Counted from the first letter of the stretch, positions 48,632-60,656 are shown. The stretch: DNA of 64,000 bases from Linyphia triangularis (GCA_963978545.1 OZ021725.1:90445305-90509304), one strand, 5' to 3'. Notes: a model not told the origin generated them from the letters alone. Program-made: numbers and translations.

Positions 48632-50400
48632 AAAGAAAATATTTTTTTGTTACATTGAAAAAAACTTTGTTCCACGTCTATGTTAAATGTTTTAATCCTA
48701 AATAGTTGAAAAAAAGTTGTACACCATTTTATCCTTTCTTAAAATCGTTCAAACATCATTTAACGAACGGGATTCGAATGCCATATTGTTCGGTTTATTC
48801 CTAGTTTTCATCCGAAAACTAACAACAACGCAACGTTTAGCTTCAAATAATGCAATTTTGTTTGTTTGATTTATTTGAATGAAATACTAAATTTGATTTT
48901 AATTTAAAGATTTCGTAAAAGAAAGTTTAAAAATATTAACATCAGATCTGATTGCAAGGCTCTGAGCTGTTTAAATACGGAATAAGTTAGGGATGTTAAA
49001 ATGCATGCAATATAATGGTAGCTGAAAACGAATGTAAATCATGATGAATGAATTCTTTTTTTATTATTATTCAGTTTGAACATTGACTTATAAAGGGGAT
49101 TCTTTAGTCTCTGACAATGATTGCCTGTCTTTCAACAATAACCTTAGAGCTAACAAGCTAGCATGCTTCATAAATAACCTCACACCAGATCTTTGTCACC
49201 CACGGATTAAATGTTTTTATTCTCTGATTTCTTTCATCTTAGTACTCATCATGTGAGTACGTGTAAATTATATCTGAAAAGGGCTACGGGTATGGCTTGA
49301 AGGTGCATTACTTCTGTAATCTAATCATCGTCAATCTTATTGCCGTAATTTTACAAACTTATGTTCACATAACTTAAGGTTTTAGAATATCGAATTTTCA
49401 TGGTGAAAGAGTTGGTAAATTTATGCATAATTTTTAATCCTCGGTAATTTACCTCTCGAAATTTTATTTGAATTATAAAAATAGTTACCAAAGAAGTCGA
49501 TAATTATTTTAGAACTGGACACCATAAATCGATTTCCCAAAACATAATTTCAGTTTTTCCTCAGATTTCGCTTTGAATAATTTGAAACAGTTTCGAGCAG
49601 CTCATGGCCTTAAGAAACTATGACACGAAACATAAAGAATGAAACTAAATTTCAAAATAATTACTAACAAATTAACTTCGAAATTCCATCATAAGTTCCG
49701 ATTTTTCGGAAAGTTTAATTTTTTGAATGAAAATGCCAGTCCACGAAATGTGATTCATTGCGATAGTTGTCGCCTATGAAATAAAGGCACCACGTAATCT
49801 GGATAGAGGAATACATTATTTTTGAAACTTTAAAACATACTGATAGAATTCAAAAATTTAATTTAAACCCCCTCCCACTCTCTCTAAGCTTCCCTCAAGA
49901 AATCATTCCTCATTCCATGGTAGAAAACGAAATTGATTTTGAAACATTCATTAACAGTAACAGGAAACGTTTCAAAGAAATATCATTAACCAGCTCTTTA
50001 AGAAGAAAAAACAAAAAACGCAAATTTCATCTTTTAAACGAAGCTTTTCCTCAAACCGAAAAACATCAGCATATAAAAACTAATTACACGACAGCGTTCC
50101 TACAAAAAGAAGAAAAAATCCGAATCCTACTCCTTTTAAGATCTAAAGAGAATGGGAAAAGAAGAAGAAGCAGCAGTAATTAAGTTTTTACATGGGTTCA
50201 TTTGAAGTTTCTCATTAAGGGTTTACTTTTTTTTTTTTTTTTTTTACCCGATCTTTTATTTTAATTCATTTGGTTTGCGAAGTGAATCATTAACATAGAG
50301 TTGGAGGAAATCATTATTTCATTCTGCGCTGTTATTCCTTTGAATTCCCTGTTATTCAGTCGATGGAATAATAAAAAATAAAAAAAATAAAAAGTTTTAG
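48632..50400. other. AT-rich non-coding stretch
   Basis: TAGTTTTC/GAAAACTA forms a perfect 8-bp hairpin with a 4-nt loop at 48802-48821. The 88-codon frame at 49917-50183 is lysine/arginine/serine-rich with no known domain. A T-run sits at 50228-50246. Confidence 0.45.
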
Positions 50401-50760
50401 CTAATGACTAATTAAGCTTAACAAATCAAGAACTGCCGCAAATGAAGGGAACTTGTGTTTGCCCATCGAACGATGCGGACTCCGCCCCTTCCTGGTAAAG
50501 AGAAATGTAAATACGTAAAGTAAAAAGATGGGGGAGTAATTATAATATGTTAAGGATGTTTTCGTCCTGCTTGTTAATTAGCATTTTATTCGGAAAGCTT
50601 TGGTAATTTACCGTTGTGTTTCATTCCAGGAATATGATGTTTGTACATCGGAGGAAGTTGGCTCGGTTGATGAGGGAGCATAGTATGTTACGTCTTGTTA
50701 AGTTAAATTCTAAAAAGAATAAATACAAAAATTTGCCTTTGTCTGCACTCCCAATCGTGA
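50401..50760 (+). promoter_or_regulatory. unique island with GC-box and acceptor-like site
   Basis: Less AT-rich unique sequence with GACTCCGCCCCTTCC (Sp1/GC-box-like, near 50470-50484), TTGTTAATTAGCA (homeodomain word) and TTTCATTCCAG, which resembles a splice acceptor. See the candidate exon below. It could equally be a conserved non-coding element. Confidence 0.28.
50630..50683 (+). CDS. possible terminal exon of 17 codons (speculative)
   Basis: After the acceptor-like TTTCATTCCAG the frame reads E-Y-D-V-C-T-S-E-E-V-G-S-V-D-E-G-A then TAG. Codon content is coding-like and acidic. No matching upstream donor or exon can be identified and the peptide resembles nothing I know, so this is a hint only. 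Confidence 0.15.
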   Translation, partial: EYDVCTSEEVGSVDEGA

Positions 50761-51027
50761 GCGTAAATTAATGCAACATTTCGAAAAATTTTTTATCTTT
50801 TACATCATGTGAGGATTAACAGCTATCTTATTATCATATTATTTATCAGTAATAGTTACCTAGTCAAATTTTTTTATATTATGCCATATCAACTATGGTT
50901 ATATCATATAAATTAGAGTAACATCTTTTCAACTATAATCATATTATAACCATATTAACTATAGATGTGTACCTGGTACAGACATATCTATTGTACTACA
51001 GCTATATAACATTTATTGTATTCATAA

Positions 51028-51711
51028 AATTTACTGTAGCATTGTAATAGTTACTGTAGACATATTATACCTAATGTAGATATATATCTACTGTAGTCCT
51101 ATAATATCTACTAGAGTCCTATAATATCTATTGTAGTCCTATAATATCTACAGTAGTCCTATAATATCTACAGTAGTCCTATAATATCTACTATAGTCCT
51201 ATAATATCTACTGTAGTCCTATAATATCTACTATAGTCCGATAACACCTCAAATTGTGCCCCAACAAATGAAGCGTGACTACTTGGCGGCAATTGTTACA
51301 TTTTATAACTTTTTATGGCTAATCATTTTACCTGGAAGTTTTTTTTTATGTAGCATATGTACATTATGTTGCATTAAATTTACTGTAGCATTGTAATAGT
51401 TACTGTAGACATATTATACCTAATGTAGACATATTATACCTAATGTAGACATATTAGACCTAGTGTAGATATATATCTACTGTTGTCCTATAATATCTAC
51501 TAAGGTCCTATAATATCTACTAAGGTCCTATAATATCTACTATAGTATCTACCATAGTCCTATAATATCTAGTGTAGTCCTATAATATCTAGTGTAGTCC
51601 GATAACACCTCCCATTGTGCCCCAACAAATGAAGCGTGACTACTTGGCGGCAATTGTTACATTTTATAACTTTTTATGGCTAATCATTTTAGTTGGAAGT
51701 TTTTTTTTTAC
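51028..51711 (+). repeat. tandem duplication of a ~350-bp block
   Basis: Copy 1 is about 51028-51350 and copy 2 about 51377-51711. Both begin TTACTGTAGCATTGTAATAG, run through a 20-bp minisatellite, and end with a near-identical ~112-bp segment (offset 361 bp) starting CCGATAACACCTC and containing GAAGCGTGACTACTTGGCGG. The very high identity of the last segment points to a recent duplication. The minisatellite differs in copy number between the copies. Confidence 0.92.
51069..51240 (+). repeat. 20-bp minisatellite, about eight copies
   Basis: Unit AGTCCTATAATATCTACTGT with variation in the last four bases (CTAG, TTGT, CAGT, CTAT). A shorter related array occupies 51478-51600 in the second block. 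Confidence 0.93.
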
Positions 51712-51910
51712 AACATCTAGTTTTTTGTTTTTTTTGTTTTTTTTGGAAGTTAGGTACAATAACAGTAGACACTTCCTGTCTTGGTACTGATGAATGAGAT
51801 GAGGTATAGAAAACCTAATGGGTTTGCTATTTGTATACAATCTCGAGTTTTAAATTCTTTTAAAGAAAATATGCCTAACTATACCTATAAGTTTTTTGGG
51901 GTTTTTTTTA

Positions 51911-51959
51911 TTTCCCCCCCCCCCCTCCTTTTTTTCTTTTCTTTTTTCTTTTTCTTTCT
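51911..51959. repeat. 49-nt pyrimidine tract with C12
   Basis: All C/T, opening with C12 (51914-51925) and then T/C mixtures. A potential triplex-forming tract. Confidence 0.92.
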
Positions 51960-52500
51960 GCAGTTTTTGCAACGGCTAGTCACTTTTTGAAAGGTATCAA
52001 TTCTTTGTTGCGTTTGATATCTAAACGAGTGAGATGCGGTCAATGGATGTTTTAGTTTGAATAATCATATTGCCGCGCTTAATGCAAAATGACGAAATCG
52101 AGAATAATGTAAAATTCATATACGATCCTTTGTATTGAGGACAATAATAAATATGATGCAATATTATAGAGAGATTTAAGTTTGAAATCAAAATCCAGTT
52201 CGTTTCTTTCAAGTAGAAATCCTCCTTACCACATCAATAAAAACAATTCATAATTAAAAAATATTTACCTACTAGTTTTAACTTGAGTACAAAAACATGC
52301 TAATACATACAAAAATAAGTAATAGAAAAGGTAAAGTATGAAATACTAAAAAATAAAGTACTTGCTTTATATATGAAATGATTTAGGATTACCAGCTTTA
52401 CATACTAATAGATAAAAAAAAAAGTGTGTTTCAAAGCAAATTTCGCATTAAGTTTGAAAAATAACATTTGTTTTCCTCTTGAGAGAAATTTAAACTATCT
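51960..52500. other. AT-rich non-coding stretch
   Basis: No gene or structured repeat is recognised. Confidence 0.5.
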
Positions 52501-52502
52501 TC

Positions 52503-52572
52503 GGAGGTGTAGTCATTAATGTGGCAGGTTAGTGATCAAAAAGTACGTGGTTCAAAACCAACCAGGCACTTT
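52503..52572 (+). other. tRNA-like SINE head
   Basis: GGTGTAGTCATTAATG resembles an A box (TGGTGTAGTGGTTA type). GTGGTTCAAAACC, a B-box variant, follows about 41 nt later. Between them GTTAGTGATCAAAAAGTACG resembles an anticodon arm. It ends CCAACCAGGCA. This fits a degraded tRNA-derived SINE; the body downstream is not recognised. Confidence 0.45.
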
Positions 52573-53210
52573 GATATAATAAATCTTTTGAAATGAAAGT
52601 GGTTTTCTAACTCAAAATTAAAACAAGTGTTTTCAGTGCTATAAGCATGAAATTTAGAAAGAAAAAAAGTAAAATTTACTTATTTTTCAATTAATTACAC
52701 TGTTTTAATAGTTCAGTTTTAAGAATCAGTCATTTCGTGAAAATAAGAAAAGAAAAATATCCGAAACCCTTTTACTCGTTTTAACACTGGTAAAATTCCC
52801 AACTTCCGGGATCGTTTTTAGGAAGTACGGACCATCATATACTTTATATCATATAGAAAGTTCACTTCCTTTCATCAAGTTCAAACTAATAATAATAATA
52901 ATAATAATAGAATGGAAAATATCCATCAAATCGCTTTGGATGTAGGCCTAGTTAAAGTTTCGATTACAACCAGAAAAATCAGAAGAACAAAATTCTGGTG
53001 ACTTCGGCGATTTTGAAAGAAATTTGCTATGTTTCCATGTTCCAGTGTTAACAATTGTGTAGTTATTTTTGGTATACTCACGCGGACAGCACGATTACAA
53101 AAAAAAAAAAATCAGGATTCTAGCTATTATAGAAGCTGAACTGTAAAGGGTCGAAAAGCAGTCTAAACTCGGTCAACATTATATAAGCTTGCAAGTTCTT
53201 CCCGCTTTGA
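52573..53210. other. AT-rich non-coding stretch
   Basis: (AAT)n at 52887-52909. Otherwise nothing is recognised. Confidence 0.5.
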
Positions 53211-53211
53211 A

Positions 53212-53290
53212 ATAGGACTTGGTGGCTGAACATGGCTGCTTTCTTGGATTGAAAATTCTTACATTCTGGGTTTAAACCTCGAAAAGGCCA
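53212..53290 (+). other. tRNA-like SINE head or tRNA pseudogene
   Basis: TGGCTGAACATGG (A-box-like, from 53223) and GGGTTTAAACCTC (B-box-like, from about 53268) are about 44 nt apart, the canonical spacing. The tail reads GAAAAGGCCA. The short minus-strand frame overlapping this region is incidental. It is degenerate, so probably not transcribed. Confidence 0.5.
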
Positions 53291-53399
53291 ATTGTAAGAA
53301 ATAAAACTAAAGTAAACTACATGTATTTGAAAAAAAAATAAAAATTTAAAGATTCCTAAATATGTGCGAGATTTCTGATGGGTTGTTTTCTGCAAAATA

Positions 53400-54040
53400 C
53401 TTTTTAAAAAAAAGTACTACAGCTTTTTCAAAGACCGTTTTTTTGTCTTAGAACAACCTGCAGAATTTTGACTTGGAAACATCCATATATTTTTATTTAT
53501 TTTTTTGTTTTAAGCGAAATTGGTGTTTTTTCTTTGAGATATCGCAATTATCTTAAGTATGTACAATCAAATTAACTATAATAGTTGCATTAAATCTACT
53601 TTAAGTCTATCTTTGACATATGACTTAGAACAGATTAGCACTAATAGAATCAATTTGCTTTACATCTATAACTCATATCACTTAGTCACAGAGTATTACA
53701 ATTAAATCCCACTTCAAAGAATACTGAGAATACACATGCACCAATTCCTCGGCAATTACACAAAATTTATTTCGGGAAAAAACACTGAACAGAACATAAA
53801 AGTAATTTAGGAACCTCTCAGATCAAACAAATAACCCTAAAAAACGCAGGAAAAAAAGTAATCAAAAACGTCATTTGGAACATTAGCTAACACTCAAATA
53901 ATTAAAAAAAATCTTTACTAAATGTTATTAATTATCTGCTCTGCGCATTTTTTCTCCTTAATTTATTTTGTGCATCCCCATTTTTATTTTTAAGCATATA
54001 ACGGTTTTTTCTCTATTCTCTTCTTTGACAAATGAGTTAG
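53400..54040. other. AT-rich non-coding stretch
   Basis: No gene or structured repeat is recognised. Confidence 0.5.
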
Positions 54041-54140
54041 AAACTACGTTTGAAACACTGGCCTGCCCCATTAGCGCTCAGGATAAGAAGAGAAAGGGGC
54101 TCTAATGAATGAAATGCTAATTACTGCGACTTAATGAGAG
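54041..54140. promoter_or_regulatory. homeodomain-site-rich unique patch
   Basis: GCCCCATTAGCGC, CTCTAATGAATG, TGCTAATTACTG and CTTAATGAGAG place four TAAT/ATTA cores in about 70 bp of otherwise moderate-GC unique sequence. This resembles Hox-type enhancer sequence. AT-rich DNA makes TAAT words common by chance, so the call is weak. Confidence 0.25.
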
Positions 54141-54939
54141 AAAAGTTTTTTCATAATGCTAAATAACGTTTTTAAAAAAAAAATGCCAAGCGCCAATGAG
54201 CAAGAGCTTTTTTTTTACGATTTTTTTCTTTAAAAAAAAAAAAAAAAGACAAAAGAATTTTTAATTTTTCGTGTAACTCGTCATTTATGTTCGTAGTTAG
54301 GGATAATGAAGCCGAGCAATGTGAAATATGAGATAAAGAAGCCGAAGCGTTGTTTTTGGGAGAAGGGGCATCGTTAGAGAAAAACGTCGTCATTATTCCC
54401 ACGTTTTGGGCTTTTATTATTCAAACAGAGCACAAATGAGATGATTATGTTTTTTTTTTTTTTTACTTGATATTTTTTGCGCTTATTTAAAATGCAACGT
54501 TGTGTCATTAAGTGAAAAGACAGCAATCGATGAAAATTTAGTTTGGTTGTGTAATAAAGCATATTTCTGCGACAGAAAGTTATCTGCAATGTATGTGTTA
54601 AGTGGGTGTTCGTAAATATTACTTCAAGAATTCATAATCAATAATTACTCATTGATGGGGTTCAAATATTAATTGTTATGTTTTCCTAAGAATAATATTT
54701 AATGTACAAAGTTTTTTTTTCTTTTTTTCTTTTCAGATTTTAAAAACATAATCAGCTTCTACTTGTCTCATTCTCAGCCTGTAATATTAGACATGCATAT
54801 TGCAATGCAATGATACTACCACATCATTTATGTTGAAAACACCAGTAAATATTAAAATTATGCATGGTAATTAATATAAAATTTAGAAAAACCAATATGA
54901 CGCAAAAAATATAGTTATAGGAAGTTACGAACTATTCAA
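54141..54939. other. AT-rich non-coding stretch
   Basis: A-run at 54231-54247 and T-run at 54450-54464. Nothing else is recognised. Confidence 0.5.
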
Positions 54940-55576
54940 AAACTAGGAGTGTGGAACATCGCACAGCTTTCAATTGCACTATAATACTGACGCGGATTGG
55001 AGTCGTTTACCTTTATTATATTTTCATCATTCATTTAGAAAAAAGGGCCAGTTTGGCAATATTTTTTGCGATAATTCTTGTATGGGTCTTATAAAAAAAA
55101 AACTTCCACCAAAATGGTAATTTTGACGATATATTTTTCGGTAATACTTTGATAATCCTTTATTATAAGTGAAACTGAGGAGAGAAGAAAAAAAGATCGT
55201 TGATGAGATACGCTCAAGAAAAGAGAACAAAGGATTCGTTTTTCAACTTTTTACGCCATTTAAGCATTTTTACGGGAATTTCGGAGATGGGGATGTTTAG
55301 AAAACCATAAGAGGCATTACCACGGCGATTTTTATCAAAATCGTTTGAGTCGTTTTTTGGCAATCATTGAAAAACATTATTTTTTCAATGGCAGCTACCT
55401 TATGTGCATGCGCGATTTTGACGAAAACTTGAATGGTAAGTTCCATGCCTGCCACCATCCTACACACCAAATTTGAACATCGTAGGTAAATTTGTTCGGG
55501 AGTTATACTGACGACAGACACACATACGGACATTTTTTCTAGATCACTTTTTTGAAATCAAGATTTTCCAAGAAAT

Positions 55577-55607
<31 letters not shown>

Positions 55608-55645
55608 CGAATGCTTTACTTTCATTACTCTATGTATACATATGG
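54940..55645 (-). mobile_element. dispersed repeat family X, copy B
   Basis: The longer of two inverted copies; see copy A at 7905-8495. It retains about 120 bp that copy A lacks, and carries an A29 run (55579-55607) where copy A has A11 in the opposite sense. The right boundary is marked by CTATGTATACATATGG and the left by AAAACTAGGAGTGTGG. No protein frame longer than about 78 codons. Class unknown. Confidence 0.82.
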
Positions 55646-55839
55646 TTAATTGAAAGTAACAATAAGTAAAAACTAAAATTAAGATACAAAAAATTATACA
55701 CTTGTAAATCAGTCAGCTTTAGGAATAACAATCGATGTGACTTAAGATCAAAATTAAAAATAAAAGCATTGATACATTATTAATAAAATGTATTAGTTAT
55801 AAAATATAGTATTCATAACATATAATATTGGCAAAATGT

Positions 55840-56232
55840 ATTACAGATGAAATGTATTATTGACGAAACATACTATTAATGAAATATTATTACTATTGAT
55901 AAAATATTATTATTGATAAATTAATAATATTGATAAAATATTAATATTGATATACTATTATTATTGAAGAAATATATTATTGAAGAAATATATTATTGGA
56001 GAAATATATTACTGGAGAAATATATTATTGACGAAAAATATTATTGACGAAAAATATTATTGACAAAAAATATTATTGAGGAAAAATATTATTGAAAAAA
56101 CATATAATGGACAAAATATATACTTGACGAAAATTATTATATATATTAGTGAATAAATATATTATTGACGAAAAATATTATTGACGAAATGAATTAGTGA
56201 GGAAATACGCTATTAACAAAATATATTATTCA
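55840..56232. repeat. ~16-bp AT-rich satellite array
   Basis: Unit ATTATTGACGAAAAAT and variants (GAAGAAATAT, GGAGAAATAT, GACAAAAAAT) repeated for about 390 bp, cleanest at 55960-56100. A degenerate part with TATTATTGATAAA units lies at 55885-55965. The array is flanked by looser copies on both sides. Confidence 0.88.
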
Positions 56233-57100
56233 AAAAATGTATAAGTTAGTTGTAAAGAGTAGACCTTACTAGCAACATTGTAATTGCAGTTTTAAATCAA
56301 AAAGGGAAAAAATACGGATTTTTTTTATTTTTTTATTATCTCTCATATAATTGTTGTCTATCGAGTTATTTGAGAAAATGTGAACCAATTTTTTAAATAA
56401 TTGTTTATATTTGTTAAAAAATATTTCCGTAAGGTCTCAGTAGTAAGTATGTATAGTCTTATGATGATCTTTGGTTAAATTATAGATATGTTTAATTTTT
56501 TCTGAAAAAATCTATTTTTTTTTTTTGCATTCTCTTGGTTAAAAAATTAATGTAATAAATTAATAATGAAAAAAAAAATTAATACAATACCTTAAGTTAT
56601 TCTTACGTTTAAGATCAACGCGTTTCACAGGTTTTGAATTCTGTTTTAGATTCTTTTAATTATTTTAATCTCATATCTTAATAAATTGAGTTAAAATTAC
56701 ATTTGTTTGCCTCACAACTCTTTAGGGAACACACATAGAATTTATTCTATTATTTTATTCTCAATTTAACACAATTTAAAAAATAACCTTTTATTCATTC
56801 AATAAATTTTAACCAAATTAAAAACAACCCTGGCATTTATCACATTACAAACCATCTCTATAAAATAACCTAAACCCAAAACCATCATCAAAAAAACATT
56901 TTTTTTTGAAACCACAAAAGAACGCAAATGAATACTAAAAAAAAAAACCCTTAAAAGACTAACAAAAATTTTAAAGCATCCTTCCTAAAAAGAACCCTCT
57001 TTAGGATATAACAAACATACACACAAATGAGTCAAAGTAAAAACTCTTCAAAGCTAAAAATCTCTATCATAATTTTCAAACCCCTATAGAACAAAATATG
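56233..57100. other. AT-rich non-coding stretch
   Basis: No gene or structured repeat is recognised. Confidence 0.5.
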
Positions 57101-57108
57101 AAAACTGC

Positions 57109-57120
57109 GGGGGGGGGGGG
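57109..57120. repeat. G12 homopolymer
   Basis: Twelve G residues at the left edge of a unique island. Confidence 0.95.
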
Positions 57121-57560
57121 AGAAAAGTAGCTAGAAATATACCGCAGATATGCAAATACGCGTAATTTCATCCTAATTAGGTGGAACCCAACAAATGGCG
57201 CCGTTTGAGAAATATATAGGGTTGGGGGATACACAAACCTTGGGGGTCTGGTTTAAATTAAGATGAGAGAAAATTAACATCAGTCGGGGGGAAGTTTCCG
57301 AGAGATGAAACTACCGGTATGAGCTAGCGACAGTTGGAGATTAGTTAGTGTTCACTTTGCGTAAAGTTCGTTTAATTAAACGAGAGTGGAACGGAGCCGC
57401 TAAAAATGCGGCTCTGAATTATATTTAAAATTGCGTATTTTAGTCCCTGGCTCCAGAAATTGCGTTTTTTAAGATTAGCGTCGGGGAGTTAATATTTAAA
57501 GAAGGTAGCGGATTTGAGGCTAAATCTATTCCAAGGAGAAATTAAACTCAATGATTAGGT
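57121..57560. promoter_or_regulatory. enhancer-like island with palindrome and hairpin
   Basis: Raised GC and CpG content. ATATGCAAATACGCGTAATTTC (near 57147-57168) holds an octamer and an MluI-type ACGCGT. AACAAATGGCGCCGTTTG is imperfectly palindromic (E2F-like). A perfect 16-bp palindrome TCGTTTAATTAAACGA lies at 57368-57383, followed after 10 bp by a hairpin GAGCCGC-TAAAAAT-GCGGCTC (57394-57414). The hairpin does not match the histone 3' stem-loop. No coding frame is present. Confidence 0.35.
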
Positions 57561-59020
57561 TTTGAATTATTATTTCTAACGTTTTGGTTTTCTCAATTAT
57601 AAATAGTCGTATTAGTGACTATTTTAAAAGTGTATAAAAACAGTATAGGATTCGTAATTTAAAGTGAATTTTTTTTTTTAAATGTATTTGAATTATTCGC
57701 ATATTTGTACATGAACTTTCATTGTAACAACAAACAATGCCTTTAAAAAATCTCTAATATCGCTGTCATTCATACCCCAAAACAAAACACAGGTTATTGA
57801 TTACTTGAACGCCTAAATTTTTTAATCAATTAGTTGCCAAACTGCTTAGCAGTTTTAAAAGTGTTAGTGCTTGGAAATATTTGAGTTTTTAGATATGTTA
57901 TTGAATTGTGGTCATGAAAAATGCTTGCATGTCAACAACCATTTAAACTACTTACTTTTCAATATCCTATTCCAATCAGTTATTAAACTAATGCCCAAAG
58001 TACGGTTTTGATTAAATTGCCAAGTAAAGTTTTAATAAAGTAAAATAAAAAAAAATTCGCTGTTCTATTTAAATTCATTCATTTACATAAGAAAAATATT
58101 TAACTTTTTGTAATTGTTATTAAACAATATTTTACTTGTTGTTTCGTCAAGTCTAGTAATGCATTTCAAACTAGCTCTTTCCTGACGTTCAGTTTACGTG
58201 AATTTTTTCAGACACTTGTAATATCGATGTCTATTAAGAGGTCAGTCATAAATAATAGTAGGTTGCAAACTTCAAGTTGACAGTAATTTTAGATAAAATG
58301 GTATGATAAACGCTTAAAATCCATGTTAGCTTTCCAAAAATTATAATACCATAGTTAAGAAATAATTGATAAGCAGAGCAAACTCAAATGAATATTCTTT
58401 CATGTGGAACTTACGTTAACTGTGTTAATATATGTTTTTAATTTTATGTTGAGATAATATTAATAGTATTAGCATAAAGCTATATAATAAGTTAAAAAAA
58501 TTAACCGTAAAATATTCTAAACCAATAAAAAAAAATATATGACTTTCAATCTCTCTTAAACTGATGTTATATATCTAACCACAAAAGTATGATTCTATGT
58601 AATCTTTATTAAAAATCAATAAACATTCATACGTAAACAGTTTTAATATTAAAACATTAATGTCAAAATGCTTATAATTGTTTTCAAACTTAAAATTATG
58701 ACATAACATAAAAATTAGTAAAATTAAATATAAGAAAGCATTTAAATTCAAATCACTATGAATTTATAAAAAAAGCTTAAGTAAAAAAACGTGTGACTTT
58801 AAAACTTTCTCATAATGTATCTAATTAATTTTCCATTATTTGGCATTCGTAACGTATCAAACTAATTTCTCAATCGCAATGAAACGAAACATATTCGCAA
58901 TCACAGCTTTTTAAAAATAACACGCTCATTGCAAAATAAAAAAAATACCATAGAACAAGAAATGACTTTCAGATAGACATCACTTTCAAAATAATTAACT
59001 CCAATTCTCTCATGCCAATC
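57561..59020. other. AT-rich non-coding stretch
   Basis: No gene or structured repeat is recognised. Confidence 0.5.
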
Positions 59021-59560
59021 CACTCATTTCCCTTTGATTCGAAATGCCGAAAATATGAACCCCTCGAAACTACACTTTAATAAAATTTACTTTCGACTCA
59101 TCGACCAGAAAGCTAATTTACAATCAAAGCCTTCCCCGCGTAACATACAGGTAAAAAAACTTTCCAACACTTTTTTGTCAACTCGACATACCGCCGAGGA
59201 AAACGATATTAGAAATTATTTCATCACCCCTGCATACCCCCCCCCCCCTTCTCTCCTCCCTTATCCACCTCCACCGTCTGCTAACTCTATTTTCCAGGGA
59301 AAGTAATTACAAATCCTCAGATTTTAATTTACTTTCACTCCCTGGGTTGCACCTGCAGGCAACAACAAACTCAAGATTCGAAATTAAAATTAGAACGTTC
59401 CCCCCACACTTGGCAACCCCCCTCGCAAATATTTTCATCTTGCTCTCATTATCCCTCAACTAATGAAGATGAGCGGATTTTTTTTTCCCGCCAAAGAAGC
59501 GTCCTTGCACAGATTTCAAAACGAATTTAAAATTAAAAATTGAATCCTCAGAGAAATTTC
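59021..59560. other. C-rich unique stretch
   Basis: C12 at 59237-59248 within a pyrimidine-rich zone, then CpG-poor moderate-GC sequence. The 90-codon frame at 59034-59306 contains a proline run from the C tract and shows no domain. Not called as a gene. Confidence 0.35.
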
Positions 59561-60656
59561 TTCCACTAGAAGCTGGTTTGGGAAACTGAAGTGGATTTCT
59601 TGGCCTCTTTTACTAATCAGATTTTTTTTTTAAAGTGATGTAGGTCTTAAGAGGGAAAATTGCAATTACTTTACATAATTTCTGTTTTACATAATTAGTA
59701 TTTTATATAATTAAGTTCTGAATTAATAAGGTTTCTGTGTTTTCATTAAGAGTATAAACCACAGGGGAGTCAACTTGGGGAAATTCATCCCTGCAAGTTA
59801 AAATGTAAATACATTTTTTCTTCATTTCTTAGAAAGTCGGATTTACATTCGAGTCCCAGGAGAAATTTTTTCCGTAACCGACAATTATGTCGTATGCTTT
59901 ATAGCTAATAACTATTCGATTGCAATTACAAGCACTTTCCATAATCATTTTGTAACCATTATCTCTGTTGCCCAATCAATATTAATACTACGCGATATTT
60001 TGAGGATTTTCAGAGAGACAGCTTAATGGTTTTAAGCATGTGACTTTTTCAAATTCATCGTTTTAAAAACCTCAACAAGACTGAAGACAGTGTTTCCGTT
60101 TTTCAAGCATTTACAGAATCAAAATGTACTTACGGTAATTTTTTTTTTATGGGACTAACGACAAAACAGCAGAGCACACACTGACTTCAGCTAACAGATT
60201 TATATTTAAGTTGTTAGTTTGTGCCGGTGTAACATATATCACTTGTCGAGATGACACAATGTTTCTTATCTTTGTACAAAAAAATGCTGCCACATAGAGG
60301 TTTCTATAAGACAAGCTTGTTATAACTGCATTAACACTAAACCTTCCGACATTTTATGTATACCTATTTCTACAGATGGCTGTCAAATCACCGTTTTTCA
60401 AATAAATATTATATTCGTTTCCAATTGATTATAAATAATACAGAATTTAGCATAGACGAATTTATCATAAACACAAAATAATTATCATGTAATAAATGAA
60501 AAAAATATTTATTTTTTCGACCTTTAGGAAGAAAAATGAAAACTTGGAATTTAACAATTTTGATTAAAGTTTCAAAAGCGGTCATTTGACCGTGCTCTAG
60601 TAGGTGTACTGTTAAATAACAATACTTCAAGTTTTTGCATTATCATATGTTTACAT

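Noticed and set aside
48765..48800. B-box-like GGCATTCGAATCCC on the minus strand
   Set aside because: No A box at the expected distance, and a separate hairpin overlaps that position.
55960..56100. CRISPR-like array
   Set aside because: Units abut directly with no spacers and the DNA is clearly eukaryotic; this is a satellite.
57394..57414. Histone mRNA 3' stem-loop
   Set aside because: The stem is 7 bp with a 7-nt loop; the histone element has a 6-bp stem with a 4-nt loop and a different consensus.
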